A DNA stretch of 64,000 bases from Arthrobotrys musiformis. Lineage: Eukaryota > Ascomycota > Orbiliomycetes > Orbiliales > Orbiliaceae. A model generated the notes under the pieces. That model was not told where the DNA came from, searched no databases, and worked only from the letters and a program-made list of their open reading frames with translations. Every line of letters begins with the position of its first letter. Position 1 is the first letter of the stretch. The translations under genes and the position numbers were made by a program. Positions 54,469-64,000 of the stretch are shown here, in pieces. The stretch lies in assembly GCA_036971715.1 (NCBI GenBank), contig JAVHJL010000004.1:2914001-2978000 (forward strand). Direction: 5' to 3'.

Positions 54469-57022
54469 ATGGCTCACGTCGCGAAACGACCACGCCTGCA
54501 TGGTCCCAAAAACCCCACTCTCACATTACCCGCCGCTACTCCGAAACTCCGAAATCTCCAGGTCGAGCACGAAAATTCATTACGCCAATCCGCTCAACGC
54601 TTGAAAACCAGCTGGGAGGATATCTGCCATCGCTATGGGCGTGATTTTGGTGGCAAAGCCGATGAGATCGATCTGAGAACGGGAGAGCTCGTGGTGGATA
54701 ATGGGCACTTGAGAGGTCTTGAGGAGGATTTGGAGGATACATGGGGTGGCGCTGATGACGATGATGCTGGATCTGCGACATCGAGCTTGGAGATGGAATT
54801 ATTGGCGAGACGGCCAATGTTGGCAAGGGATGAAATGGGTGGACCGATGCTACGGGACGACGAAGCTGAGGAGATTGATGTTGACGAGGACCTGGATCGG
54901 GATGCTATCGACGATTTGTTTGACGAATTGGAGTTGGCGACTGGTTTAACCGGGAAGGAAAAGAGGAGACGAGAAAAGGATCAGAAGATGCAGGAGGCCC
55001 AAGGATCCTTACAGAAGGAACACGTTGGGCAGGATAGCATACCGTCACCTGCATCGTCAGAACTAGCAGAGGAGGATGCAGACGAGGGTGAAGAATCGAC
55101 AATACAGCCTGCTGCGAAAGAGACAGGGATGAACGCCACAACTGCAGTCTCGCAGGACGAACTGCTGCCGGACGACGTTATGTTGGAGTATGTGACGAAA
55201 CTGGGCCGACAAAAGCTATTGGCGTTAGTCCAGACACTGCACAATACCGGAGAACCAGGGGATACGGAGGATCCTGCGATTGTCTCGCAATTGACACCGA
55301 TATCAGATTGTGGGAAACCCCTCTCCGAACAACTGGGCGAGGCCGTGGAGAAGCTAGCTGCCTCCAAGGAACCGATTTTTGAGTCGCTTGATCAGGAAGA
55401 CAGGGCAGAACCAGAGTCGGAGTCGGCGCCAGAGGAGCTAGGAAGTGGGAAGGGGGGTCATGGATTGGAGTTAGGAAGGGATTCAGAGCCTCTAGCTGCT
55501 CCTGAGATTTCTGCTCAGGTTGCGCAGTATACTGAGGATGCTCCAGAATGTGTCATTGAAGAACCACAGCTTCGAATAGACGAGAAGGTCGTCGATGGAA
55601 ATACTGACAATGCTGCACAAGGCGTAGAACTTGTTGTCAGTAGCGTCCCTGCTCTAGTTGAGAGGGACTGGGACTTCACAATCGACATAGACTTGGAATC
55701 TGAAGCCAAAGCTACGACTGCGCCTGAACCTGAACTCCAACCTGAATCTGAACCCACACCCATACAACCTACCGACAACCAACCCCCACCACAAGAAGAA
55801 TTACCAACAGAACTTGTCCTAGATCTCAACCCCCTTCTCGGACGCGATCAACCAGAGAAGAGCCAGCCGCCTACAATGGAGAACCAAGAACCCGATCCGA
55901 AATTCCACTATGGCGATATCGATGATTTATCAACAATCATTGTACCCAAAACTTTGGTGCCTGTCACGCCCAAGAATCGCCTACATGGAATCAAATCCTC
56001 GAGCTCCTTGAGAAAGTACATGTCAAACAAAAAGCAGAGCCGAAGACGTCTATCTGAGATCGGGACTCCGAAAAGGGTAAGGACTCCACCATCTTCGAAG
56101 CGGAAAGAACCTCAAACAGTACCGTCAAAATTGCGGTCATCTATCTTCGACGAACCATCTCGTGTCTCGCGACCAAAGTCTGCTAAGCCCAGGAACTTCT
56201 GGTCGGCGCTACCAGATGATCCCTTCTACGACCCCCTCTGGCAGGATTCTCATCCCGACGGCGAACCTGCGTTCGAAGAATTCGAGCGAAGGAGGATCCT
56301 GCTTGAGAAACATGCAGGCAACGGGGTGGATCGAAGCAGCAGTTCTAATGGGGACGTGGCGACCTCATTCTCGTCGCCCGTGAAGAAAAGGAAAGGGTAC
56401 AAGGCTAACTCCCAGGCGACACCTAAGACCAAGGAGCCGAAAACCCCGACGTCAAAACGGGTCAGGTATGAAGATGAAGTTGAGAGGAGACTCCACACGC
56501 CGCGATCTGGTAAATTTTTAGAGTATATCAAGAAAAAGGCCGCAAAAGAGAGGGACAGCGCCAAAAAAGAAGTCGCTGCTGCGGATGTATCTGATGCTGT
56601 ATTTGGGCTTTCTGGTGCTGATCTCCAGGACGGAGCGACAACGGCGACACCAACACGAAAAGCGAGACATCGGTATGGGTTGTCCGATAGCGAAGAAGAG
56701 GAAGAGGAAGAAGAAGTCCAATTCGTCGAAGGTCAAGACTCCCAAGTATCAAGCGCGGAGACGCAAAAGAGAAGTAGAGGTCGTCCTAGGAAGGCACCTG
56801 TACCGCTCATCGCGCCAGATCTACCAGCCCCATCTCCAAGGAGGCTCAGATCCAAAGACAACTCTACCAGCGGCCCTTCACAAAATTGTGGCGAATCTGG
56901 CTACCGATGTGAAAAGCCTCTCTGTTTTAGTAAGTTGGTAATCTCAATTTGATATTTGATGGGTGGCTGCTAACTATATTTAGAATGTATTGATGAATGA
57001 ACTTGCGGTTCGATTCGTATAG
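54469..57022 (+). CDS. SCM3: Scm3/HJURP-type CENP-A histone chaperone
   Basis: Centromere-specific chaperone that brings the CENP-A (Cse4) histone to kinetochore chromatin. Main exon 54469-56929, then a 54-nt intron with GTAAGT donor and CTAAC branch site, and last exon 56984-57022. The Scm3 domain is at residues 36-81: NSLRQSAQRLKTSWEDICHR, YGRDFGGKADEIDL and RTGELVVDNGHLRGLE. The rest is a long acidic/disordered chain with Pro/Glu/Gln stretches, Ser/Arg blocks (KSSSSLRKYMSNKKQSRR), a WSALPDDPFYDPLW segment and a typical AT hook (SRGRPRK) near the end. The main frame is open to 56950, but the last ~25 codons read better in the +1 frame (LPAALHKIVANLATDVKSL), which splices in phase to NVLMNELAVRFV and TAG at 57020-57022. 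A single-base indel near 56835-56860 is therefore suspected. Gene is convergent with the cysteine synthase gene, 72 nt apart. Confidence 0.85.
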
Positions 57023-57094
57023 AATAGAATACACTGGTCTCCGGTTATCATACATTAGAACGTATCGTTCCGCTAATCTCGACATCGACCTCTT

Positions 57095-58963
57095 CTATTT
57101 CTTTTCTCCGGCAGCAAGTATATCTTCTATAGATGTATCCCACCTTCCTCCAATATCGCCAATCTTAGCCCAGAACTTAGATAAATGCCTGCTTCCGCTG
57201 TCACACAGGATTGTTACGATTCTTTTGTTGGAGTTTTCCCATCCACGTTCCTTGACGAGCTTCACGACGGCTACGCAGTTGACGGCGCTAGAGCTGCCAA
57301 CAAAGAGGCCATCTTGTTCAACGAGATACCGGGCCATCAAGCAAGCTGGTTTATATTAGCCTCGGTTCATTTTTATAGGGGCTCTATATCCTACCTTCTT
57401 CATCAGAAACTCGAATAGCGTCATCGATCAGCGTCCTGCCAGCTTCAAAATTTGCGGTCACCCTGTTGATGCCAACCCCTTCGACGATCGTATCAACCTG
57501 TGCTCTTCTTCTCGTTCCTTCTCTTTCAGTAACTTCATTGAACATAACACCATATTTCACCTTATTCAGCAATCCCGACCCTTGCGGATCAGCCAAGATG
57601 GCCATTAAATTCGGCAGGTATTGCTTTAGATATTTAACCACTCCGGAAATCGTCCCACCGGTCCCCGCACCAGCAACAAATGCATCGAGTTTCTTCCCAC
57701 ATTGTCGGTATATTTCCGGTCCTGTTGTTTCAAAATGTGCTTTCCAGTTTGCTTCGTTTTCAAATTGATCTGCGAAGAACCCTCTGGCCGGTGTGGAAGG
57801 GTCGTTCGTCAGTTCCGTCGCGCGAGATTTTGCAAGATTGACGAATTGTTTCCGGTCTACGATCGATGCCGGGCTGACGCGTTCGACGACGGCGCCAAGT
57901 TTTAGAAGGAGGTTGGATTTTTCAAGAGATTGGTCTGAGGGCATGCATCTTTTTTTTTTTTTGAGAAATTTGGTTTTTTTGTTAGTGTTTTTGCTCTGTT
58001 TGCTTTTTGACTATTCGTAACGGCGTGATTTGCTGGGTTTTATCTTCTTTTTTTCTTTTTGTCTAGGAGTGTGGAGGGTGGCGTAATACATACATATGGG
58101 CTAGGTATCCTCTTGCGCGGCAGATATGAGCGAGGGAGACGCCGGTGCTGCCGACAGTTCCTTCGAAGACTTTATCACCTGAGAAGGGGCGGAGGCGACC
58201 TTCTTCTTCTGCCTATTATGGAATTTGGTTTTTTGGTTTCTTGGTCAATATATCCCCCATTTTTTTACAGAGTTATTCGAGTTTTTGGTTTTTAGATATG
58301 GGGTGGGTGGCTATCTTTTTCTTCTTTCTTCTGCTCTTCGTTTTTATATTTTGGTTGTTCCAGATGAATATTATTTGGGGGTGTAAGATCAGGGTGAGGG
58401 TTTAGGGGGACTGATTAATGGGTGAATAGGGTGTAGGATAAATCTTTATACGGAATTATAAAAAGGGGAATATAGCAATATAATAACGAAACGGGAGGAG
58501 TTTATATTTTTTATGGCATACCTTTAGGATTATACTTAATGCTACTCGATCTTTTGGCGAGCCGCCTGGGTTTAGAAACTATATATTTTTTAAAATTAGT
58601 TATTCTTTTTGTAAACTTGATAATTCATAGGATATATTGTGGACTAACCTCCGCCTTCGCGAGAACCTCGCAGCCCAGGTACTCCGATAAACTCCTAATC
58701 CTAACGAGGGGTGTATTACCAATACACCCCTCCAACCCATTCTTAACATCCCCCCCGTCCCCGTGAAGGAAAGAAGGTATTTCCTCAACGGTATCAGCGG
58801 AAAGAAGGTTTTGTAAAGAGATGGGAACGAAAGATGCACGGCGGGGGTCGTTGTGTTTTGATTCACCGGTGGAGAGGAGGCGTTGGATGGAGAGGGTTAT
58901 TGCTATTCCTGCTGCGAAGCTGATGGCTGCGAGGGTTAGGTTTCGGGGGAGGTGGTCGGACAT
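57095..58963 (-). CDS. Membrane-anchored cysteine synthase-like PLP enzyme (Mcy1 type)
   Basis: PLP-dependent beta-family enzyme; family members make cysteine from O-acetylserine and sulfide. Five exons (58963-58649, 58578-58522, 58212-58094, 57948-57395, 57345-57095), 431 aa. The N-terminus MSDHLPRNLTLAAISFAAGI carries one hydrophobic helix, as in yeast Mcy1 (YGR012W) of the mitochondrial outer membrane. Motifs: CIGNTPLVRI, NPGGSPKDRVALSIILK (Schiff-base Lys in SPKDR), FEGTVGSTGVSLAHICRARG (substrate loop), VAGAGTGGTISGVVKYLKQY (phosphate-binding Gly loop), FVGSSSAVNCVA and the PLP-nitrogen Ser near ILCDSGSRHLSKFW. Exon 3 ends in a split codon (AT|A). Yeast Mcy1 has little cysteine synthase activity, so the actual reaction here is uncertain. 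There is an insertion (ASIVDRKQFV) relative to bacterial CysK. Confidence 0.9.
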
Positions 58964-59527
58964 TGTTTTGTATGTGGATTGGTTGATAGATATCGATGGG
59001 GGGGCTACATCGCATTTTACATCGAAATGGGGTTTTTGTTGGAAGTTGAATATTTGTGTGTTGTGGAGGTGGATATCAAAGATCTCGATGATGAAATTGT
59101 GCGCGGTTCATTGTCGAAAGCAGTGAGACGGACGAGCTGGATATCATCACCGGCAGGGGAACCCCACAGAGGCCAAACATAGGATAGCACAGTAGTATTA
59201 AGAGAGTATATTCTCTTCTGGTTGCGATTTTTATACAATAAGACATCTCTCAGAAGATAGTGGGCGGGTTTATCAATTTAGTCTTATATATAAAGTCAGT
59301 GTTGTCACTTGATGGCGCCAAACGGCTCCGAGAATAACTTCAAATCCTGAATTACTTTTGAGGGTTATCTACAATATTTAGGATCCTCCAATATATACAC
59401 TCCTCCCTGGAATGCCTCCCCAAACTGATCATTCCTATGGTCCAAGCTTCCATAGTCCCAGCCCCTAATATACATATACAAACCATCAAAAAAAAGAAGG
59501 TATTTTTTCGTGAAAAAGAGAAGGTAT
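58964..59527. other. Spacer between the cysteine synthase and MidA-like genes
   Basis: Promoter of the cysteine synthase-like gene and 3' UTR of the MidA-like gene. No gene supported. Confidence 0.45.
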
Positions 59528-61254
59528 TTAATGCGTATACATCACCGACGCATTTTTATACCACGTCAACAACGGATTTTCTTTCGATTTCGTCGTTGTA
59601 TCGCTGAGTTCCGCCCAGCTCCTCATGAACTTCTCGTGCGTCTCGACTCTTGCGAATTTTCCGGAGAGTAGCTCGTACATTTTTGCTATTTCTACGAAGT
59701 CTGTTGGGAATAGGATGTCGAAGTATCCTTGGTGTACCTGTTATAAATCAGTCAGCGGGTGGTATTCTAGAGGACTAATGCGTTTCCAAGGGAAGGAAAA
59801 CTTACGAATAGCTGCGATACTGCGATAGTTTCCCTTTTATACCTCGTCTGGACCACCGGCGCGTTCATACCCTCCACGGTATCAGGCAAGTAATCAAAAT
59901 CACTCATCAACAACCGATGATGCGGGAACCTCGAATTCAACAGCTCCAAAAACTCCATCGCCCTCGTCGGGATAAACTCCGGCGCTGTCAGATTCTCCTG
60001 AAACCAAATCCGATTCTTCAACCCCCACTTCAGCCGATTCCACGCGCTGCTATTCCGGATCGTATCCGTGAACGATTTGGCGATGACATTGCTGAACATC
60101 CTGTCGTGTTCCGGATTATCGATTTTGCGACGGAGGTCCAGGTAGCGTTTCGTCCGGGGTTCCAGATCCGGCGTGTAGAATTCGTGAAACTCCCCGTCTT
60201 GATCGATCATTAGGTACCCCTGCAGCGGTTGCTGCGTCTGTAAATCGTACCGCACCATATCATGGGCGAAATTGTCGAAAACCTCCAGAGCCAGAAAGTA
60301 ACACGGATTCGCCACGTATGTGTTGAAATCGAACATGCTGCTGTGGATGACCTCCACGTGCTCCAGGTGTCCCGACCTCTCGACGGATTTGAGCTGCTGC
60401 TGCACCATCCGTTTACTGATCTCGATGATCTTGAATTGCGTGCGGATGTACACATCCGGAACGTTATCGCGCAACCAATCGAGGATATTAACCATCAGCG
60501 TCCCGTTTCCAGCACCCATTTCGTACACTATAAGGTCGTATTCCGGGTATAGATCTATAACGTAGTTTTCGTAGAGATATCTAGCGATAGCTTCACCGTA
60601 GTAAGGACGGAATAGTTCCGTCGGGGTGTGCCATAGCTGTCGGAGGTTGTTGGGAGATTCGGTATCGAGTTTATCTTCGAATTCCTTGTACTGCTGGGCG
60701 AAATCCCTGTGGAAGGCGTTTTCGTCGCGGATTTGGGGGAATTTGAAGGGTTTTTCGGTGTTGAAGATGACGGCTTCTTTGGAGAAGTAGCCGTAGTGGG
60801 GGTTGTAGAGTGCATCTGATGACACAAACGCATTAGCCTTCCTACCCTTTTTACTGGTATATGTGACAGACTAATTGAGGGACGAGGGGTTAGGAGCACC
60901 ATCAATATAGTCCCGTACTAGCATCTTGCACATCCTCGGCCTCTCATCCCGACTCGCCAGCTTCGCGGCAGTCACCAATGGGTACCGTTTAAACTCCTCG
61001 GACATGTCGGTACCGGGTAGCCTATTCCTCGGCAGCCATCCTAACCCTTCCTTCTCCTCATAACGGTGCAATGCAGGAGTTGTATGCAAACGCCGACGAG
61101 GGGGGTGGTACGCATTGAGAGGACGCGCCGACGGACGTCGTGGGATGGAATGGTATTGACGACCACGGATGGCCGACACGGGTCTCCGCTGGCAGGCCGG
61201 GTGGTGGAAGAGCTGCCGGAAGAGATGGGAGAGAAGCGCCTGTGACGAGTCCAT
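59528..61254 (-). CDS. NDUFAF7/MidA-like mitochondrial SAM-dependent methyltransferase
   Basis: Member of the DUF185 (PF02636) methyltransferase family; NDUFAF7 dimethylates an Arg of a complex I subunit during assembly. Three exons (61254-60900, 60815-59806, 59737-59528), 524 aa. The Arg/Pro/His-rich N-terminus ending RRRLHTTPALHRYEEKE is a mitochondrial presequence. The join KMLVRDYID|DALYNPHYGYFSKEAV matches the family start; the GTGCTC donor at 60899 was chosen because it restores this block and the phase. The SAM-binding loop is LIVYEMGAGNGTLMVNIL, followed by YFLALEVFDNFAHDMVRY, the family's D-N-x-P-like site, and LLMSDFDYLPDT. The third exon VHQGYFDILFPTDFVEIAK ends NASVMYTH. It may be the second fungal DUF185 group (YKL162C-like) and not NDUFAF7 itself. 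Start at 61254 replaces an upstream GTG frame. Confidence 0.85.
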
Positions 61255-62468
61255 TATTGGCTCGGGGAGCAGGGTGGCTGCTCGGGCTCGCGTGGTGTCG
61301 TCGTCGAATCGGGCGGTGGGATTTTGAAGGTGGTTCGGTTTGGCTAGCTGGGTTTTGCCTGGGCCCCACAAATCAGGCGGGTTTTATCGATAACGGCGCC
61401 AACAAGAGCCTCAACACCGGACATCGATCAATATTCAGCCGGGATAAGTTCATGTAGTATGACTGGCACCCTCTAATATGATTTCGAGGCAGTTATTCAT
61501 TTTGATTGTGCTTGCATAATTATATAAGTGTATATACTATATACCTAAGTATGTAAGTAGTGTGATAGTATAGTATCACACCGCAAAACTATCAGATAAT
61601 ACAACAATCGATGATTCAAGCATTTCTCAAGACCTCCAAGGACCCCAGACAGAATATATCCCTCGGAACCCGCAGCCGTGAATCAGAGCGTGGCCGTGGC
61701 TCTGACTGTCCCAAAGCATCCTCGTGGCGTTTTTTAGCTGCAAGAATCTCAAATAACCTGCATGACCGCCGTTACACAAAAATACCACAAACATCGAAGA
61801 CAAAAAAGAGGCCGTGTGACTAGAGAAAAAGGACGCCAGCGATTAGATAATACAAACTTAGTAACGGCTCGAATGCAGGGCCTAGGCGAACTTGCATGAC
61901 CACGCATCTCGCGACTCTTCCTTTTCCGTGGATGATTGGTGTGCAGCACAAGTTGGATTCATATTCGATCAATTCGGACGCGGAGAGTTCCTTGCATCCC
62001 TTTGAGCTATATATACCTACTTATCTACATGCAGCTGTGCGGAGATATTGGTAGATCGAGACAGGTCGACTAAAATTGCCAACTGGAATTAACTAAATGA
62101 ACTAATCCAATTCTTTCGGTCTGGAGCCGGGGAGAGGGGGGTTCATGATCAAGTTGGTTCCTTTGTGACTCCTGGATATTGTGACACCAACATTCATAGA
62201 CAATGCGGCTGTGCATTCGATCTTCTTTATCACAATCAGGATGTTTTCAACAAAGCATGCGCGCTCGTATGCAGCTGGCAATATTTGACTAATGAAATAA
62301 AGGCTGAGATGCCTCTTTATGATAATTATATAAACTGAGCGCATCTGCACCCGTCTCCTCACAGTATCGATATATCTATTATCGAATTGCCCCTTCCAAT
62401 TGATACCACTACTTCCACCTCCACCGTTCAATCAAGCCTAGTACGATAAAACACCAATTGCAATCAAA
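61255..62468. other. Spacer upstream of the Cys-rich gene
   Basis: No supported gene. TA-rich in the middle (61510-61600). The last 120 bp (62340-62468) are the leader of the Cys-rich gene, C/A-rich; no ATG and no signal-peptide exon lies in it. Confidence 0.45.
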
Positions 62469-63221
62469 ATGACAGAACCCCTCGTCAACATCTTCGTTTC
62501 CCCAGGCCTCTACATAGCCCCAGAAGATACCGCAGGCGTCAACGTCGGCTGGGAACAATGCGGCGGCGCAAACAGATGGTGCTACCTCGCACCAGCGAAC
62601 GCTTCCTTCACAGGCGTCTGCGGCACATGGCTAGGTCTATCCGACCACTGCTGCTGGGTCGCAACCCAAGGCGATAACAGCTACCAATCCTGCAATGGCA
62701 TCGCCGGAATCACAGATACCCCGTTCGCTCGATTCGGCACCTCGGATGCGTTCAATGCCACGGGGAGCACCTGCCCTTCCGGCAGCTTCTCGTTCTTCGA
62801 ATACGAACTCGTCTCTGGGAATATTGCCACATGTTGTCCGAACGGTCAGACCGGTCAGGCGTTCTTGATCGGTGGGAATGCCGATGGTACGCAGTACTCT
62901 CTTGACAGTATTCGGTGTGGGAATTTTGACGTCCCGGATGGACCGCAACCCTCGACGACGGCGCAAACGTCAACGGATGGGCCTGCTGCTACATCCAGCC
63001 CGGGAAGTGAAGATACAATGACCGAGAGCACCGGAATGGTACTCACGCGCTCGACCGCTCAACCTCCAACCACTACCGCCCCGCCAGGCACCGTGACCGC
63101 ATCAGCTACGGGCGGACAAGCTACCACCACTTCAGGGTCCAGCCCAAAAATCCCCTCGAAACTGTCGTATTTGATCGTGGGTTCGGCTCTCTTCGGCCTC
63201 TTCTTTAGTGGAAATTTGTGA
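62469..63221 (+). CDS. Cys-rich, Ser/Thr-rich protein with GPI-like C-terminus but no signal peptide
   Basis: Single-exon 250-aa protein, not assigned to a family. It begins MTEPLVNIFVSPGLYIAPED without a hydrophobic signal sequence. The first ~150 residues hold ten Cys (WEQCGG, WCYLAP, GVCGTW, DHCCWVATQ, QSCNG, STCPSG, ATCCPNG, SIRCGN) and N-x-S/T sites (NAS, NAT), features of a disulfide-bonded extracellular domain. A Ser/Thr/Pro-rich linker (PQPSTTAQTSTDGPAATSS onward) leads to a hydrophobic C-terminus LSYLIVGSALFGLFF, as in GPI-anchored or tail-anchored proteins. An upstream signal-peptide exon was looked for from 62100 on and not found. Possible explanations: unconventional secretion, a missed distant exon, or loss of the signal. 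An ATG further upstream is absent from the leader. Confidence 0.75.
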   Translation: MTEPLVNIFVSPGLYIAPEDTAGVNVGWEQCGGANRWCYLAPANASFTGVCGTWLGLSDHCCWVATQGDNSYQSCNGIAGITDTPFARFGTSDAFNATGSTCPSGSFSFFEYELVSGNIATCCPNGQTGQAFLIGGNADGTQYSLDSIRCGNFDVPDGPQPSTTAQTSTDGPAATSSPGSEDTMTESTGMVLTRSTAQPPTTTAPPGTVTASATGGQATTTSGSSPKIPSKLSYLIVGSALFGLFFSGNL

Positions 63222-64000
63222 TAGTATACATCCCAAAGAACGCTGGAGTACATAGGAAACGGCCAACATCGACGGATCTCGATTAATACCGCTTGGGAGG
63301 CTTTTGGCGGCTGCTTTGTGTTTAAATTTGTTACACCGTCTATTCCATCATGAATGCATTCAAAATATTAATATTCCCAAGAATTATTACTCCCGCATCA
63401 CAGTAGTATATGGTTTACGTGATAAATCACAGTTAACACCAGCATCGCATTTAAGTCGCTGCAGATCTGTAGCCTCAAATCCACCCATCCCGCGTGCAGA
63501 AAAAAGCCAGGCTAAGCTTCAACCCAAGAATGTTGGGTACCAAGATATACTTGGAATACCCCCGTAACATCCAATAAGTTCTCTTTCAAAATTTTTCTTT
63601 TTCTTCCAGTGTTTGCTGTTGGATACCAGCAATACATCCTGCATGATAAATTCCTTGGCCTTTTGCGGCTGGAACCCCCCCTCGTGCCTCAATCCCTCGA
63701 TCCGGCTTATCGCCCCATCATACACACCGGTTTATTTATATACCATAAAGCAATAACAGCACACAAGCACCGTGAATGTAATGGTCCTAGCCACGGAACT
63801 CCAATCCGATTCAATACCCCGCCGTGGCAACACAAGTCCCACGTGGTATTTTGACATCAAATTCCAGATCGGGAATCTGCCTGATCAAGAATGATCAAGA
63901 TGATCGTTATTGCTAGTAGCACCTTGATATCATCGTTGATTTAGAAGCTTCTTTTGCAATTGATGCCCCGTTGATTGTTTTACACAGGAGTAGCATTTCT
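63222..64000. other. Right-edge region without supported genes
   Basis: 3' UTR of the Cys-rich gene and A/T-rich spacer. Short frames at 63304-63854 lack support. Confidence 0.45.

Noticed and set aside
1..64000. tRNA, rRNA, CRISPR, transposon or secondary-metabolite cluster
   Set aside because: No transposase, reverse transcriptase, terminal repeat pair, spaced direct repeats or biosynthetic core enzyme was seen; tRNA genes could not be excluded by eye.

Overview
This is a 64 kb piece of a filamentous ascomycete (Pezizomycotina) nuclear chromosome. The evidence is the mixture of fungal-specific proteins (SWIRM/amine-oxidase/HMG LSD1, DUF1746 Dsc4, GRGG-repeat Par32-like protein, Scm3, GPI-anchored Cys-rich proteins) and many short introns of about 45-180 nt with GTATGT/GTAAGT/GTGAGT donors and TAG/CAG acceptors. 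The class is uncertain; an early-diverging lineage such as Orbiliomycetes or Pezizomycetes is only a guess. I rebuilt the exon structures by hand from splice sites and reading phase, so most multi-exon models below are inferred from sequence, without transcript support.

Layout. 1-10 kb: LSD1-type demethylase (cut by the left edge), SRP14, a Dsc4-like membrane protein, the RFC2 clamp-loader subunit and a short unknown protein. 10-16 kb: an accessory-looking stretch with a tiny candidate gene, a small repeat protein with a frameshift, and two related secreted proteins in tandem, one with two apparent compensating frameshifts. 16-20.3 kb: the MPH1/FANCM helicase and a parvulin, divergently transcribed. 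21-27.7 kb: a GPI-type Cys-rich protein, a small secreted helical protein and a Par32-like protein, separated by long empty spacers. 28-32.2 kb: PP2A methylesterase PPE1 and an MFS transporter whose best model needs a 4-nt micro-exon. 32.2-36 kb: a 3.8 kb spacer without recognisable genes. 36-47.4 kb: FUN30/SMARCAD1 remodeller with an in-frame open tail beyond its stop codon, VMA21, methylmalonate-semialdehyde dehydrogenase and calnexin. 49.7-61.3 kb: methylthioribulose-1-phosphate dehydratase, a PP2C phosphatase, a small disordered protein, the centromere chaperone SCM3, a Mcy1-like cysteine synthase and a NDUFAF7/MidA-like mitochondrial protein. 62.5-63.2 kb: a Cys-rich surface-like protein that lacks a signal peptide.

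Functional themes. Several genes serve chromatin and genome maintenance (LSD1, RFC2, MPH1, FUN30, SCM3) and several serve the secretory system (SRP14, Dsc4, calnexin, VMA21), but fungal gene order gives no sign that these are clusters. No secondary-metabolite cluster, transposon, CRISPR array or rRNA was seen. The best candidates for something new are the MFS micro-exon, the possible regulated C-terminal extension of FUN30 through a 45-nt intron that contains the stop codon, and the tandem beta-trefoil-like secreted proteins at 12-15.5 kb. Four apparent single-base frameshifts (three of them between 11.7 and 13.3 kb) could be assembly errors or real decay.
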